This document shows positions 1 to 7,315 of a DNA stretch of 13,429 nucleotides, in pieces. The stretch covers positions 2,229 through 15,657 of the forward strand of contig NZ_KL585419.1 of the NCBI RefSeq assembly GCF_000721935.1. The letters are read 5' to 3'. A program made the translations under genes and the position numbers. This DNA is from Streptomyces sp. NRRL WC-3549 (GTDB lineage Bacteria > Actinomycetota > Actinomycetes > Streptomycetales > Streptomycetaceae). The notes beneath the pieces are model-generated. The model saw only the letters and a list, made by a program, of their open reading frames with translations. It did no database searches and had not been told where the DNA came from. Within the stretch, counting starts at the first letter, position 1. Each line of letters starts with the position of its first letter.

Positions 1-54
1 GGCCCGTACGGCGGCGGAGGGCCCTACGGGGGCGGGGGTCCGTACCGGGGCGAC
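1..54 (+). repeat. In-frame 18-bp tandem repeat encoding GPYGGG units
   Basis: Three consecutive 18-bp units (1-18, 19-36, 37-54) encode GPYGGG, GPYGGG and the degenerate GPYRGD. The array may extend upstream of the window. It forms the disordered N-terminal tail of the RDD protein. Such arrays can change copy number by slippage. Confidence 0.75.
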
Positions 55-543
55 CCGCTGGCGGGCATGCCGCCGCTGGCCGAGCCGGGCAAGCGGATCC
101 TGGCGCGGCTGATCGACTTCCTCATCATCTCGATCCCCCTCTATCTGATCTCGCTCCCCTTCGGCGGGGCCGTCGACGTGACCTCCGACGGCGGGAAGAA
201 CGACTTCGGCAACGCGATCGGCAATTCCTACAACGGGCACCAGCTGGTCTGGTCGCTGATCGGCTGCGTGGTCTACGTCGCCTACGACACGTACTTCACG
301 CACAAGGACGGCCGGACGCCCGGCAAGCGGCTGCTGAAGATGCGGGTCGCGATGCTCAATGACGGATCGGTGCCCGACACCAACTCCGCGCTGATGCGCG
401 CCGTGGTGCTCTGGCTCCCGGCGCTGCTCTGCTGCCCCTGCCTGTGGTGGCTCATCAACATCGTGCTGATGTTCACCGACAAGCCCTACCGGCAGGGGCT
501 GCAGGACAAGGCGGGCAAGACGGTTGTGGTCACCGTGCCCTGA
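1..543 (+). CDS. RDD family membrane protein (5' end outside window)
   Basis: The reading frame is open from base 1 to the TGA at 541-543, so the gene starts upstream and only its last 180 codons are seen. The visible N-terminal part is a low-complexity Gly/Pro/Tyr repeat, a cytoplasmic disordered tail often found on actinobacterial RDD proteins. The RDD domain follows: RLIDF at the start of the first membrane helix (about base 106), a second hydrophobic segment (about 240-290), the DGRTPGKRLLKMRV loop (about 307-350), and a third hydrophobic segment rich in Cys and Trp (CCPCLWW, about 430-450). It ends with the conserved YRQGLQDKAGKT. RDD proteins are small polytopic membrane proteins; most have no assigned function, though some are implicated in ion transport. 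The ATG at 67 is internal and is not a good start, because the repeat in front of it is in frame. The gene converges on the next one with an 11-base gap. Confidence 0.88.
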   Translation, partial: GPYGGGGPYGGGGPYRGDPLAGMPPLAEPGKRILARLIDFLIISIPLYLISLPFGGAVDVTSDGGKNDFGNAIGNSYNGHQLVWSLIGCVVYVAYDTYFTHKDGRTPGKRLLKMRVAMLNDGSVPDTNSALMRAVVLWLPALLCCPCLWWLINIVLMFTDKPYRQGLQDKAGKTVVVTVP

Positions 544-554
544 CGCTTGGCCGT

Positions 555-815
555 TCAGCGGCGCAGCGAGTGTTCGCCGACGCGCTCCGTACGCACGGCG
601 GGTATCGGCACGTCCGGGGCCGCGGACGTCGGGGTCCCGGCGCGTCGCGGCCGGGGCGCGGCCATGGACACCAGCAGGCCGGGCAGCAGGGCGGCGGTGC
701 CGGTGAGCGCCGTCCCGGCGGTGGAGTCCGTGCCGGAGAGCAGCAGCATGACGAGAGCGGAGAGGACGACGGTGGCCGAACCGTAGGAGACCTGCGCGGC
801 AGTCACACGCGGCAT
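555..815 (-). CDS. Small predicted membrane protein, unknown function
   Basis: An 86-residue product is predicted from the ATG at 815-813 to the TGA at 557-555. I chose this start because a purine-rich GGGGGACGG lies about 10 bases upstream on the minus strand, and because the longer frame (to 1058) adds only Arg/Pro/Ala-rich residues typical of antisense translation. The protein has a short N-terminus, a first hydrophobic stretch (about residues 10-27, ATVVLSALVMLLL), a polar Gly/Ser/Thr turn, a second hydrophobic stretch (about 34-50), and a basic then Pro/Ala-rich tail. This suggests a two-helix hairpin in the membrane. I do not recognise a family. It is convergent with the RDD gene. It could be a spurious frame, but the paired hydrophobic segments and the ribosome-binding site support a real gene. 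Confidence 0.55.
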   Translation of the reverse strand: MPRVTAAQVSYGSATVVLSALVMLLLSGTDSTAGTALTGTAALLPGLLVSMAAPRPRRAGTPTSAAPDVPIPAVRTERVGEHSLRR

Positions 816-1193
816 GGCGGTATCCGTCCCCCGGGCGTCGGATGAGGCGGTCGCTCGACACGTTCGCACGGCCGGTCGACTCTTTGACGGTGGATGCCCG
901 TGGCGGACACGCGGTAAGCGCGGCCTGGCCCGTGGTGCCGGTGCACGGGGGGCGCACGGAGTCATGCGCTCGCCGATTTCCGTTCCGTACGCGCCGGTTG
1001 AGGCCGTGGCGCGGGGACCGGTGTCCGCATGGCGGAGACCGCCTCCCGCATAGTGCACTTGGCCTGTTCAAGTCAAGATCTGTCTTTTCTCTCGCAACTC
1101 CGATCGAATGTCGTCACTTGTGAAGCGTTGACGCGCGCGGCCCCTTCTCACCCCCCTGGCCGTGACCGCGAACGCCGGGGAGGACTGCATCAC
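816..1193. other. Intergenic region between divergent genes (small membrane protein / M6 protease)
   Basis: This 378-base stretch holds no gene I can support. Its first part (816-1040) has typical high GC. The part from about 1050 to 1130 is clearly richer in A+T than the surroundings, as expected for the protease promoter. Within it are a short inverted repeat ACTTG-7 nt-CAAGT (1057-1073) and a second copy of CACTTG (1056-1061 and 1115-1120). I do not see a convincing -35/-10 pair for the main sigma factor, so the protease may depend on an activator or another sigma factor. Confidence 0.5.
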
Positions 1194-3593
1194 GTGAGCA
1201 CTCAGAGACGGGCGCTACGCGCCACCGCGGTAGCCGTGGCCCTGGCCGCCACCGCCGCGACGGCGTCTACTTTCGCCACCGCACAGGCAGATGACAAGAC
1301 GTCGGGAGCGGGTGCGTCCGTCGCGGGCCACCGCGACCCGGCACCGGTCAAGGCGCACGAGCACGACCTGGAAGGCCCCTTCAGCAAGGAGCACGACGCC
1401 CGGCGTCAGGCCGCGCTGGAGAAGGTGCTCTCCGGGCAGAAGAAGGTCACGTCCCGCAGCGGCTCCAAGGTCGTCCAGCTCGGCAGGAGCAAGTACGTCG
1501 AGCTCGGCCGCGAGAAGACCGACAAGATCTTCACCATCCTCGTGGAGTTCGGCGACCAGGTCGACGACACCACGATGTACGACCCCGACGGCGACGGCCC
1601 GAAGCCGCCCGTCAAGAAGTACGGCGGCACGCCCGGCCCGCTGCACAACCGGATAGCCGAGCCCGACCCGAAGAAGGACAACAGCACCGCCTGGCAGGCC
1701 GACTACAACCAGGCCCACTTCCAGGAGCTGTACTTCGGTGACGCCAAGGGCAAGGATTCGCTGAAGACGTACTACGAGAAGACGTCCTCCGGGCGCTACT
1801 CGGTCGACGGCGAGGTCTCCGACTGGGTCAAGGTCCCGTACAACGAGGCCCGTTACGGCTCGAACTACTGCGGTTCGACCAACTGCGCCAACGTCTGGGA
1901 CGTGGTCCGCGACGGCGTCAACGCCTGGGTCGCCGACCAGAAGGCCAAGGGCCGCACGCTCGACCAGATCAAGGCCGACCTCTCCCAGTACGACCAGTGG
2001 GACCGCTACGACTACGACGGCGACGGCGACTTCAACGAGCCGGACGGCTACATCGACCACTTCCAGCTGGTCCACGCCGGTGAGGACGAGTCCGCGGGCG
2101 GCGGCGCCCAGGGCACCGACGCCATCTGGGCGCACCGCTGGTACGCGTACGGCACCAACGCCGGTGCGACGGGCCCCGCGGACAACAAGGCCGGTGGCGC
2201 CGAGATCGGTGACACGGGCTACTGGGTCGGCGACTACACCGCGCAGCCCGAGAACGGCGGCCTGGGCGTCTTCGCCCACGAGTACGCCCACGACCTCGGT
2301 CTGCCGGACCTCTACGACACCTCCGGCGGCGGCGAGAACTCCGTCGGTTTCTGGTCCCTGATGTCGGCGGGCTCCTGGCTCGGCACCGGCGACGGCCAGA
2401 TCGGCAACCTCCCCGGCGACATGACCGCCTGGGACAAGCTCCAGCTCGGCTGGCTCGACTACGACACGGCCAAGGCCGCCACGAAGTCGACGCACAAGCT
2501 GGGCGTGTCGGAGTACAACACCAAGGACAAGCAGGCGCTCGTCGTCGAGCTGCCGAAGAAGCCCGTCACCACCACGGTCACCAAGCCGGCCGAGGGCACC
2601 AAGCAGTGGTGGAGCGACATGGGCGACGACCTGTCGAACACCCTGACGCGCTCGGTCGACCTCACCGGCAGGACGTCCGCCTCGCTGGACCTGTCCGGCT
2701 GGTACGACATCGAGGCCGACTACGACTACCTCTACACCGAGGTCTCGGACAACGGCGGCACGAGCTGGACCGCGCTGGACGGCACCGCCGACGGCCAGGC
2801 CCTCCCGCGTGACGCGAGCGACAAGCCGGCCCTGACCGGCGCATCGGGCGGGTACCAGAAGCTCTCCTTCCCGCTGGACGCCTACGCGGGCAAGAAGATC
2901 GACCTCCGCTTCCGCTACCAGACGGACGGCGGCGCGAGCGGCAAGGGCTTCACGGCCGACGCCCTCACGGTCACCGCCGACGGCGCCGCGCTCTTCACCG
3001 ACGGTGCGGAGGGCGACGACAACGGCTGGACCGCCAAGGGCTTCTCGCGGATCGGTGAGTCGTTCACCAACGACTATTCGCAGTACTACATCGCGGAGAA
3101 CCGCCAGTACGTCTCGTACGACAAGACCCTCGAGGTCGGCCCGTACAACTTCGGCTTCTCCACGACGCGCCCCGACTGGGTCGAGCACTACGCCTACCAG
3201 AACGGCCTGATGGTGTGGCTCTGGGACACCTCCCAGAAGGACAACAACACCTCCGTGCACCCGGGTCAGGGCCTGATCCTGCCGGTGGACTCGCACGCGA
3301 AGCCGCTCAAGTGGAAGGACGGCACGCTCCTGCGCAACAAGATCCAGCCGTTCGACGCGCCGTTCAGCTGGTACCCGAACAAGGGGTTCACGCTGCACAA
3401 CGCGGACGTGCCGCTGAGGATCCCGGCGTCCCTGGGCAACCCGGTCTTCGACGACCGGCTGGGCACGTACTGGTACAAGGAGAACCCCACGGGAAGCGTG
3501 AAGGTCTCTGACACCAACACCCGGATCACGATCGTCAGCGAGCCCCTCAGCGGCTCCACGATGACCGTGAAGGTCGGCCCCTCCGGCCGGTAG
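1194..3593 (+). CDS. Secreted M6-family zinc metalloprotease (immune inhibitor A-like)
   Basis: The product has 799 residues from the GTG at 1194. A GGGGAGGA ribosome-binding site (1177-1184) lies nine bases upstream, and the start is followed at once by a signal peptide: basic QRRALR, an Ala/Val-rich core, and a likely cleavage site after ATAQA (residue 32). A propeptide-like segment follows. The catalytic domain begins near residue 110 (IFTILVEFG). An acidic DPDGDG loop (130-135) and a second DYDGDGDF loop (273-280) look like calcium sites. The zinc motif is HEYAHDLGLPD (H362, E363, H366; D372 at the extended third-ligand position), with a Met-turn-like SLMSAGSW around M390. From about residue 485 there are beta-rich MAM/jelly-roll-like modules (SLDLSGWYDIE, SDNGGTSW) as in other M6 enzymes. 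Known members degrade host or extracellular proteins; here an exported nutrient or developmental protease is likely. The upstream in-frame extension to 1029 lacks a signal peptide at its start and is rejected. A terminator follows. Confidence 0.93.
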   Translation: MSTQRRALRATAVAVALAATAATASTFATAQADDKTSGAGASVAGHRDPAPVKAHEHDLEGPFSKEHDARRQAALEKVLSGQKKVTSRSGSKVVQLGRSKYVELGREKTDKIFTILVEFGDQVDDTTMYDPDGDGPKPPVKKYGGTPGPLHNRIAEPDPKKDNSTAWQADYNQAHFQELYFGDAKGKDSLKTYYEKTSSGRYSVDGEVSDWVKVPYNEARYGSNYCGSTNCANVWDVVRDGVNAWVADQKAKGRTLDQIKADLSQYDQWDRYDYDGDGDFNEPDGYIDHFQLVHAGEDESAGGGAQGTDAIWAHRWYAYGTNAGATGPADNKAGGAEIGDTGYWVGDYTAQPENGGLGVFAHEYAHDLGLPDLYDTSGGGENSVGFWSLMSAGSWLGTGDGQIGNLPGDMTAWDKLQLGWLDYDTAKAATKSTHKLGVSEYNTKDKQALVVELPKKPVTTTVTKPAEGTKQWWSDMGDDLSNTLTRSVDLTGRTSASLDLSGWYDIEADYDYLYTEVSDNGGTSWTALDGTADGQALPRDASDKPALTGASGGYQKLSFPLDAYAGKKIDLRFRYQTDGGASGKGFTADALTVTADGAALFTDGAEGDDNGWTAKGFSRIGESFTNDYSQYYIAENRQYVSYDKTLEVGPYNFGFSTTRPDWVEHYAYQNGLMVWLWDTSQKDNNTSVHPGQGLILPVDSHAKPLKWKDGTLLRNKIQPFDAPFSWYPNKGFTLHNADVPLRIPASLGNPVFDDRLGTYWYKENPTGSVKVSDTNTRITIVSEPLSGSTMTVKVGPSGR

Positions 3594-3618
3594 TCAGCAA
3601 CACCGCAGCTCAGCGCTT

Positions 3619-3654
3619 GATCGGTCGTCGCCCCCTGGCGGGCGGCGGCCGATC
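3619..3654 (+). terminator. Rho-independent-type terminator of the M6 protease gene
   Basis: GATCGGTCGTCGCC (3619-3632) pairs with GGCGGCGGCCGATC (3641-3654). Two positions are G-U wobbles and one more C-G pair lies inside, giving about 15 pairs around a 6-nt loop. GTGTTT follows directly. It sits 25 bases after the protease stop codon. Confidence 0.85.
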
Positions 3655-3715
3655 GTGTTTAGGTGCGTCGTGACCGATCCTTATTGACACGAAGTCTTAC
3701 GGGGGAGCGCGGAGC

Positions 3716-4063
3716 ATGGCAGGCGGAGGATTCTGCAGATTGCCGAACGGCACGGTGGTGGTGGCCCTGGCGCTGAACCGCCCGCCGGAGGGAGCCGGGG
3801 GCCCCGGGGGCCCCGTGCGGGTGCTGGTGCACGCCGCGAACCGGGCGCGGGCCCTGACCAGGCTCCGCAACCTGGGGCTGCGCGCCGTCTACCTCCGGGG
3901 CAACGCCCAGCCGCCCACCCCGGACGAGATCACGGCGGTGCTGCACCACCCGGACGGGCTGCTGTGGCGGACGGCGCCGCAGACCGGCCAGGAGCTCTGG
4001 CACCCGATCCGGGCCCTGCTGGGCCCCGCGGGATACGCCGGACCGGCCCGCCCGGCCGCCTGA
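3716..4063 (+). CDS. Small conserved-type protein of unknown function
   Basis: A 115-residue protein begins at the ATG at 3716, with GGGGGAG (3701-3707) eight bases upstream. The sequence opens MAGGGFCRLPNGTVVVALAL, has a Gly/Pro-rich loop, then a compact alpha/beta-like segment (RVLVHAANRARALTRLRNLGLRAVYLRGN) and a Pro-rich DEITAVLHHPDGLLWR region. No signal peptide or membrane helix is evident. I recall similar short proteins of unknown function at this place in other Streptomyces, but no domain name can be given. A perfect -35-like TTGACA lies at 3684-3689, but no good -10 follows at the right distance. It converges on the nicotinamidase gene with a 16-base gap. The frame shows strong coding character (regular hydrophobic pattern) compared with the antisense frame over the same bases. 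Confidence 0.72.
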   Translation: MAGGGFCRLPNGTVVVALALNRPPEGAGGPGGPVRVLVHAANRARALTRLRNLGLRAVYLRGNAQPPTPDEITAVLHHPDGLLWRTAPQTGQELWHPIRALLGPAGYAGPARPAA

Positions 4064-4079
4064 GCGCGGGCGGGGGCGG

Positions 4080-4664
4080 TCAGACGACGGGCTTGCCCGA
4101 CAGCTGCACGCCCGCCGTCCGCAGCTCCTCCAGGGCCCGCTCGGTCGTCCCCTCGGCGACGCCCGCCGTCAGGTCCAGCAGCACATGGGTCTCGAAGCCC
4201 TCGCGGACCGCGTCGAGCGCGGTGGCCCGCACGCAGTGGTCCGTGGCGATGCCGACGACGTCGACGGCGGTGACGGACCGGTCCCGCAGCCACTGGGCGA
4301 GGCCGGTGCCGTTCTCGTCGGTGCCCTCGAAACCGCTGTAGGCGGCCTCGTACGCCCCCTTGTCGAACACCGTGGCGATGGCGCCGGAGGCGACGGCGGG
4401 GGCGAAGTTCGGGTGGAAGCCGACGCCCTCCGTGCCGGCCACGCAGTGCGGCGGCCAGGAGTCCTCGAAATCGGGCGTGGCGGAGAAGTGGCCGCCCGGG
4501 TCGATGTGGTGGTCACGGGTGGCCACCACGTGGCGGTAGCCGGGCTGGGCCTCGCCGATCAGGTCGGTGATGGCGGCGGCGACGTCGGCGCCGCCCGCCA
4601 CCGCGAGGCTGCCGCCCTCGCAGAAGTCGTTCTGAACGTCGACGACGATCAAGGCGCGGTGCAT
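4080..4664 (-). CDS. pncA: Nicotinamidase (isochorismatase-like fold)
   Basis: A 194-residue cytoplasmic enzyme that hydrolyses nicotinamide to nicotinate and ammonia, the first step of NAD salvage. The sequence carries the full catalytic set of the family: D9 (VDVQNDF), K102 (FDKGAYE) and nucleophile C144 (GIATDHCV). It also has the metal-binding set D51, H53, H59 (RDHHIDPGGHFS) and H73 (WPPHCVAGT). Length is close to that of mycobacterial PncA. The start at 4664 is supported by GAAGGA about eight bases upstream. Its product is the substrate of the pncB enzyme encoded just upstream on the same strand. The 174-base gap and a TAGGCT-type -10 element inside it suggest pncA can also be transcribed on its own. 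By family analogy it would activate pyrazinamide. Confidence 0.96.
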   Translation of the reverse strand: MHRALIVVDVQNDFCEGGSLAVAGGADVAAAITDLIGEAQPGYRHVVATRDHHIDPGGHFSATPDFEDSWPPHCVAGTEGVGFHPNFAPAVASGAIATVFDKGAYEAAYSGFEGTDENGTGLAQWLRDRSVTAVDVVGIATDHCVRATALDAVREGFETHVLLDLTAGVAEGTTERALEELRTAGVQLSGKPVV

Positions 4665-4738
4665 GGCGGGTGTCCTTCGGTGGGGTTCGACGGGTGGAGC
4701 GGGGCGGCGGAGAGGAAGGGGGCGGTGGGTCGTCTTCG

Positions 4739-4744
4739 AGCCTA
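4739..4744 (-). promoter_or_regulatory. Possible -10 element for pncA inside a short inverted repeat
   Basis: On the minus strand the sequence reads TAGGCT, a common Streptomyces -10 form, about 75 bases before the pncA start. It is bracketed by TCGAG (4736-4740) and CTCGA (4749-4753), an inverted repeat with an 8-base spacer that could be a protein-binding site overlapping the promoter. No clear -35 is seen. Confidence 0.4.
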
Positions 4745-4838
4745 GAGACTCGACGGGGCGTGCGGGAGGGGTAACGGCCTCCCCACGCGTCCCGGAGCGG
4801 GTCCCGGGTGCCTCCCCGTCCCGCGCGGCCCGGCCCCG

Positions 4839-6167
4839 TCAGACGTACTCGGTGGGCAGCACCGGCTCGCCCCGGGACAGCTGCATCGCCGACATCGGCA
4901 GCCCGGCCCGGGCCGCGATGTGCCGGTCGCGCGCCGCCTCCAGCGGCTCCCGGGCGACCACCTCACCACCCCTGACCAGCTCGACCTGGAGCTGCCTGTC
5001 CGCGAGGTCCGCCGGTACGCCGCCGGTGCCGATCACCTCCGCCTCGGCCACCCCGTACGCGTCCGGCCGGCGCGCCGCCCACTTGCGGCCGCCCCTCGAC
5101 GACTTCGCGCCCAGCGATTTCTTTGCCACCGGGACCAGCGGGGCGTCCGGGTCGCCGGTCTCCGCGCGGGCCACCAGCTTGTAGACCATCGAGCAGGTGG
5201 GGTGCCCGCTCCCGGTGACCAGCTGGGTGCCCACCCCGTACGAGTCGACCGGCGCGGCGGCCAGGGAGGCGATCGCGTACTCGTCGAGGTCGGAGGTGAC
5301 CACGATCTTCGTCTCCGTGGCGCCCAGCTCGTCCAGTTGCTGCCGCACCCGGTGCGCGACCAGCAGCAGGTCGCCCGAGTCGATGCGTACGGCACCGAGC
5401 TCCGGCCCCGCGATCTCCACCGCCGTACGGACCGCCTCGGTGACGTCGTAGGTGTCGACCAGCAGCGTGGTGCCCCGTCCCAGCGATTCCACCTGGGCCT
5501 GGAACGCGTCGCGCTCGCTGTCGTGGAGCAGCGTGAAGGCGTGCGCGCTGGTCCCGACGGTCGGGATGTTGTACCGGAAGCCCGCCGCGAGGTCCGAGGT
5601 GGTGTGGAAGCCGCCGACGTACGCGGCGCGCGAGGCGGCCACCGCGGACAGCTCGTGCGTGCGCCGGGCGCCCATCTCGATCAGCCGGCGCCCGCCCGCC
5701 GCCGCCGACATCCTGGAGGCCGCGGCGGCGATCGCGGAGTCGTGGTTGAGGATGGACAGGATCACGGTCTCCAGCAGCACGCACTCGGCGAAGGAGCCCT
5801 CGACCCGCAGGAGCGGCGAGCCGGGGAAGTACACCTCGCCCTCCGGGTAGCCCCAGATGTCGCCGCTGAAGCGGTAGTCGGCCAGCCAGTCGGCGGTGGC
5901 CGCGTCCACGACGTGCTGGTCCCGGAGGAAGGCGAGCATCTCGTCGTCGAAGTGGAAGTTCTCCACCGCGTCGAGCACCCGCCCGGTGCCCGCGACGACG
6001 CCGTAGCGCCGCCCCTCGGGCAGGCGGCGGGTGAACGCCTCGAAGACGGAGCGCCGGTCGGCGGTGCCCGCCTTCAGTGCGGCCTGCACCATCGTGAGCT
6101 CGTACTGGTCGGTGAAGAGCGCGGTCGACGGCACACCGACCCGTCGCCCAAGGTCCGCTGAGTTCAT
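4839..6167 (-). CDS. pncB: Nicotinate phosphoribosyltransferase
   Basis: A 442-residue enzyme that joins nicotinate and PRPP to form nicotinate mononucleotide, with ATP hydrolysis, in the Preiss-Handler NAD salvage route. Family features are visible: the N-terminal TDQYELTMVQAAL (19-31), the loop with the expected phosphorylated histidine (GTSAHAF, H209), and the phosphoribosyl-binding RIDSGDL (261-267) followed by TSDLDEYAI and GVGTQLVTG. Length is normal for an actinobacterial member. I kept the ATG at 6167; the closest purine run on the minus strand (AAGGGGG) is about 13 bases away, so a slightly later start cannot be excluded. It is divergent from clpS, with only 88 bases between the two starts, and is followed by pncA on the same strand, so the two genes cover consecutive reactions. 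From memory, M. tuberculosis pncB1 also sits divergent to clpS. Confidence 0.95.
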   Translation of the reverse strand: MNSADLGRRVGVPSTALFTDQYELTMVQAALKAGTADRRSVFEAFTRRLPEGRRYGVVAGTGRVLDAVENFHFDDEMLAFLRDQHVVDAATADWLADYRFSGDIWGYPEGEVYFPGSPLLRVEGSFAECVLLETVILSILNHDSAIAAAASRMSAAAGGRRLIEMGARRTHELSAVAASRAAYVGGFHTTSDLAAGFRYNIPTVGTSAHAFTLLHDSERDAFQAQVESLGRGTTLLVDTYDVTEAVRTAVEIAGPELGAVRIDSGDLLLVAHRVRQQLDELGATETKIVVTSDLDEYAIASLAAAPVDSYGVGTQLVTGSGHPTCSMVYKLVARAETGDPDAPLVPVAKKSLGAKSSRGGRKWAARRPDAYGVAEAEVIGTGGVPADLADRQLQVELVRGGEVVAREPLEAARDRHIAARAGLPMSAMQLSRGEPVLPTEYV

Positions 6168-6189
6168 GCCGGGGATGCTACCCCCTTAT

Positions 6190-6204
6190 TCGTCAAAGTG
6201 ACGA
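6190..6204. promoter_or_regulatory. Palindrome in the pncB/clpS divergent promoter region
   Basis: TCGTCA-AAG-TGACGA is a perfect 6+6 inverted repeat with a 3-base centre. It lies 23 bases before the pncB start and 52 bases before the clpS start, in a locally A+T-richer patch. This is a good position for an operator acting on one or both genes. A regulator of NAD metabolism is one candidate, but I cannot match it to a known consensus with confidence. Confidence 0.45.
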
Positions 6205-6225
6205 GATGGGGTCGCCGTTTATGCG
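6198..6225 (+). promoter_or_regulatory. Possible clpS promoter
   Basis: GTGACG (6198-6203) and TATGCG (6220-6225) are separated by 16 bases and resemble weak -35 and -10 elements. Transcription would begin near 6231, about 25 bases before the clpS start codon. The -35 overlaps the right half of the 6190-6204 palindrome, so a bound protein would compete with polymerase. Confidence 0.35.
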
Positions 6226-6255
6226 GGAGCCCCACCCTGGTGGCAGCATGGGAGG

Positions 6256-6564
6256 GTGAGCGTTGCTTCCCCCGTAGAGATCGAACGTCCCGAATCGGCC
6301 GAGGAGACCTACATCGTCCCCGAGCCCGACGTCCCCTGGGTAACGCTGGTGCACAACGACCCGGTCAACCTCATGAGCTATGTGACGTACGTCTTCCAGG
6401 CCTACTTCGGCTACTCCAAGGACAAGGCGCACAAGCTGATGCTCGACGTCCACCAGAAGGGCCGCGCGGTCGTCTCCAGCGGGAGCCGCGAGGAGATGGA
6501 GCGCGACGTCCAGGCCATGCACGGCTACGGCCTCTGGGCCACGCTGACCCAGGACCGCAACTGA
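6256..6564 (+). CDS. clpS: ATP-dependent Clp protease adaptor ClpS
   Basis: A 102-residue adaptor that recognises N-terminal destabilising residues and delivers such proteins to the Clp ATPase (ClpC or ClpA type). After a flexible N-terminus the ClpS core runs from about residue 27 to the end. The key binding-pocket residues are present: N34 and D35 in VHNDPVN, and H66 in DVHQKG, at the same numbers as in E. coli ClpS. The end GLWATLTQD is typical. The frame start is a GTG at 6256; GGAGG (6251-6255) directly abuts it, which is too close for normal use, and an ATG at 6248 is out of frame. This start is therefore unusual, although the conserved N-terminal residues (SVASP) support it. The gene is followed 50 bases later by the DUF2017 gene, and the pair is probably one operon. 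Confidence 0.95.
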   Translation: MSVASPVEIERPESAEETYIVPEPDVPWVTLVHNDPVNLMSYVTYVFQAYFGYSKDKAHKLMLDVHQKGRAVVSSGSREEMERDVQAMHGYGLWATLTQDRN

Positions 6565-6614
6565 CCCACCGCTGCCCCGCTGCCCCTCAGTCCGACCCAC
6601 CAATCGGAGAATCC

Positions 6615-7202
6615 ATGGCCGGCCACTTCGAGGCCACCCCCGGCGGCGGCGCGGCCGTCGCGCTCGACGAGGTCGAGATCGCCATCCTGCGCTCCCTCGC
6701 CGTCCAGCTGCTGGAGCTGATCGGCCCTGGCGACGAACCCGCCGAGGGGGAGGACCCGCTGGCCGCGCTCTTCGCGGAAGGGCCGAGCGAACCCCCCGCC
6801 GACCCGGCCGTGGCCCGGCTCTTCCCCGACGCCTACAGCAACGAGGACCAGGAGCTGCGCGAGGCCTCCGCCGAGTTCCGCCGCTTCACCGAGCTGGACC
6901 TGCGCGGGCGCAAGCGGGAGGACGCCCTCGTCGTCGTACGGACCCTGGACGCGCTCCAGCCCGTCGGGGAGGAGGGTGCGGTGCTCACGCTCGACGCCGA
7001 GGACTCCCGGCACTGGCTGGGCTCCCTCAACGACCTGCGGCTCACCATCGGCACACGGCTGGAGGTGTCCGACGAGGACGAGGGGCAGGACGGCTCGCTC
7101 TACCGGCTGCCCGACAGCGACCCCCGCAAGCCCATGGTGATGGCCTACCTCTGGCTGGGCGCGCTCCAGGAAACCCTCGTCGAGACGCTGATGCCCGACT
7201 GA
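6615..7202 (+). CDS. DUF2017 family protein
   Basis: A 195-residue acidic soluble protein. The ATG at 6615 is chosen because GGAGA (6606-6610) precedes it and because the upstream in-frame extension (to 6198) runs through clpS in another frame. Recognisable parts are an N-terminal helix (VALDEVEIAILRSLAVQLLELI), an acidic loop (EPAEGEDPLAALF), a central segment (DPAVARLFPDAY, then AEFRRFTELDLRGRKRED), and a C-terminal helical part (LNDLRLTIGTRLEV, MAYLWLGALQETLVETL). DUF2017 is an actinobacterial family that, as far as I recall, nearly always follows clpS (Rv1332 after Rv1331 in M. tuberculosis). The family has no established activity; old labels of transcriptional regulator rest on little. 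Linkage suggests a role with ClpS or the Clp protease, which is inference. Confidence 0.9.
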   Translation: MAGHFEATPGGGAAVALDEVEIAILRSLAVQLLELIGPGDEPAEGEDPLAALFAEGPSEPPADPAVARLFPDAYSNEDQELREASAEFRRFTELDLRGRKREDALVVVRTLDALQPVGEEGAVLTLDAEDSRHWLGSLNDLRLTIGTRLEVSDEDEGQDGSLYRLPDSDPRKPMVMAYLWLGALQETLVETLMPD

Positions 7203-7315
7203 AGGGTGTTCCGGGGGCGGCACGTGTTCGCTCAACGGATGCTCAAATCCGAATAACGATCGCGTCACCCGAACGGCCTTCTTTGCAGGGCCTGGAAACC
7301 CTTGTCCGCTTTTTC

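Noticed and set aside
1029..1193. Upstream in-frame extension of the protease gene
   Set aside because: It crosses the A+T-rich promoter patch, lacks a ribosome-binding site at its start and would bury the signal peptide; the GTG at 1194 has an ideal ribosome-binding site.
1215..3398. A 727-codon minus-strand frame opposite the M6 protease
   Set aside because: Its composition (Val, Arg, Gly, Leu, Ala only, no motifs) is that of an antisense shadow of a high-GC gene, while the plus strand has a signal peptide and zinc motif.
3684..3689. Perfect TTGACA before the 115-residue protein
   Set aside because: No -10-like hexamer occurs 16-18 bases downstream, so it cannot be called a promoter by itself.
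4920..6161. 413-codon plus-strand frame opposite pncB
   Set aside because: Arg/Gly/Val-rich shadow; pncB motifs on the minus strand are decisive.
7264..7299. GTCAC and GAAAC resembling halves of a GlnR nitrogen-regulator site
   Set aside because: The spacing is wrong: the four-part site needs six-base gaps, and the intervening halves are absent.
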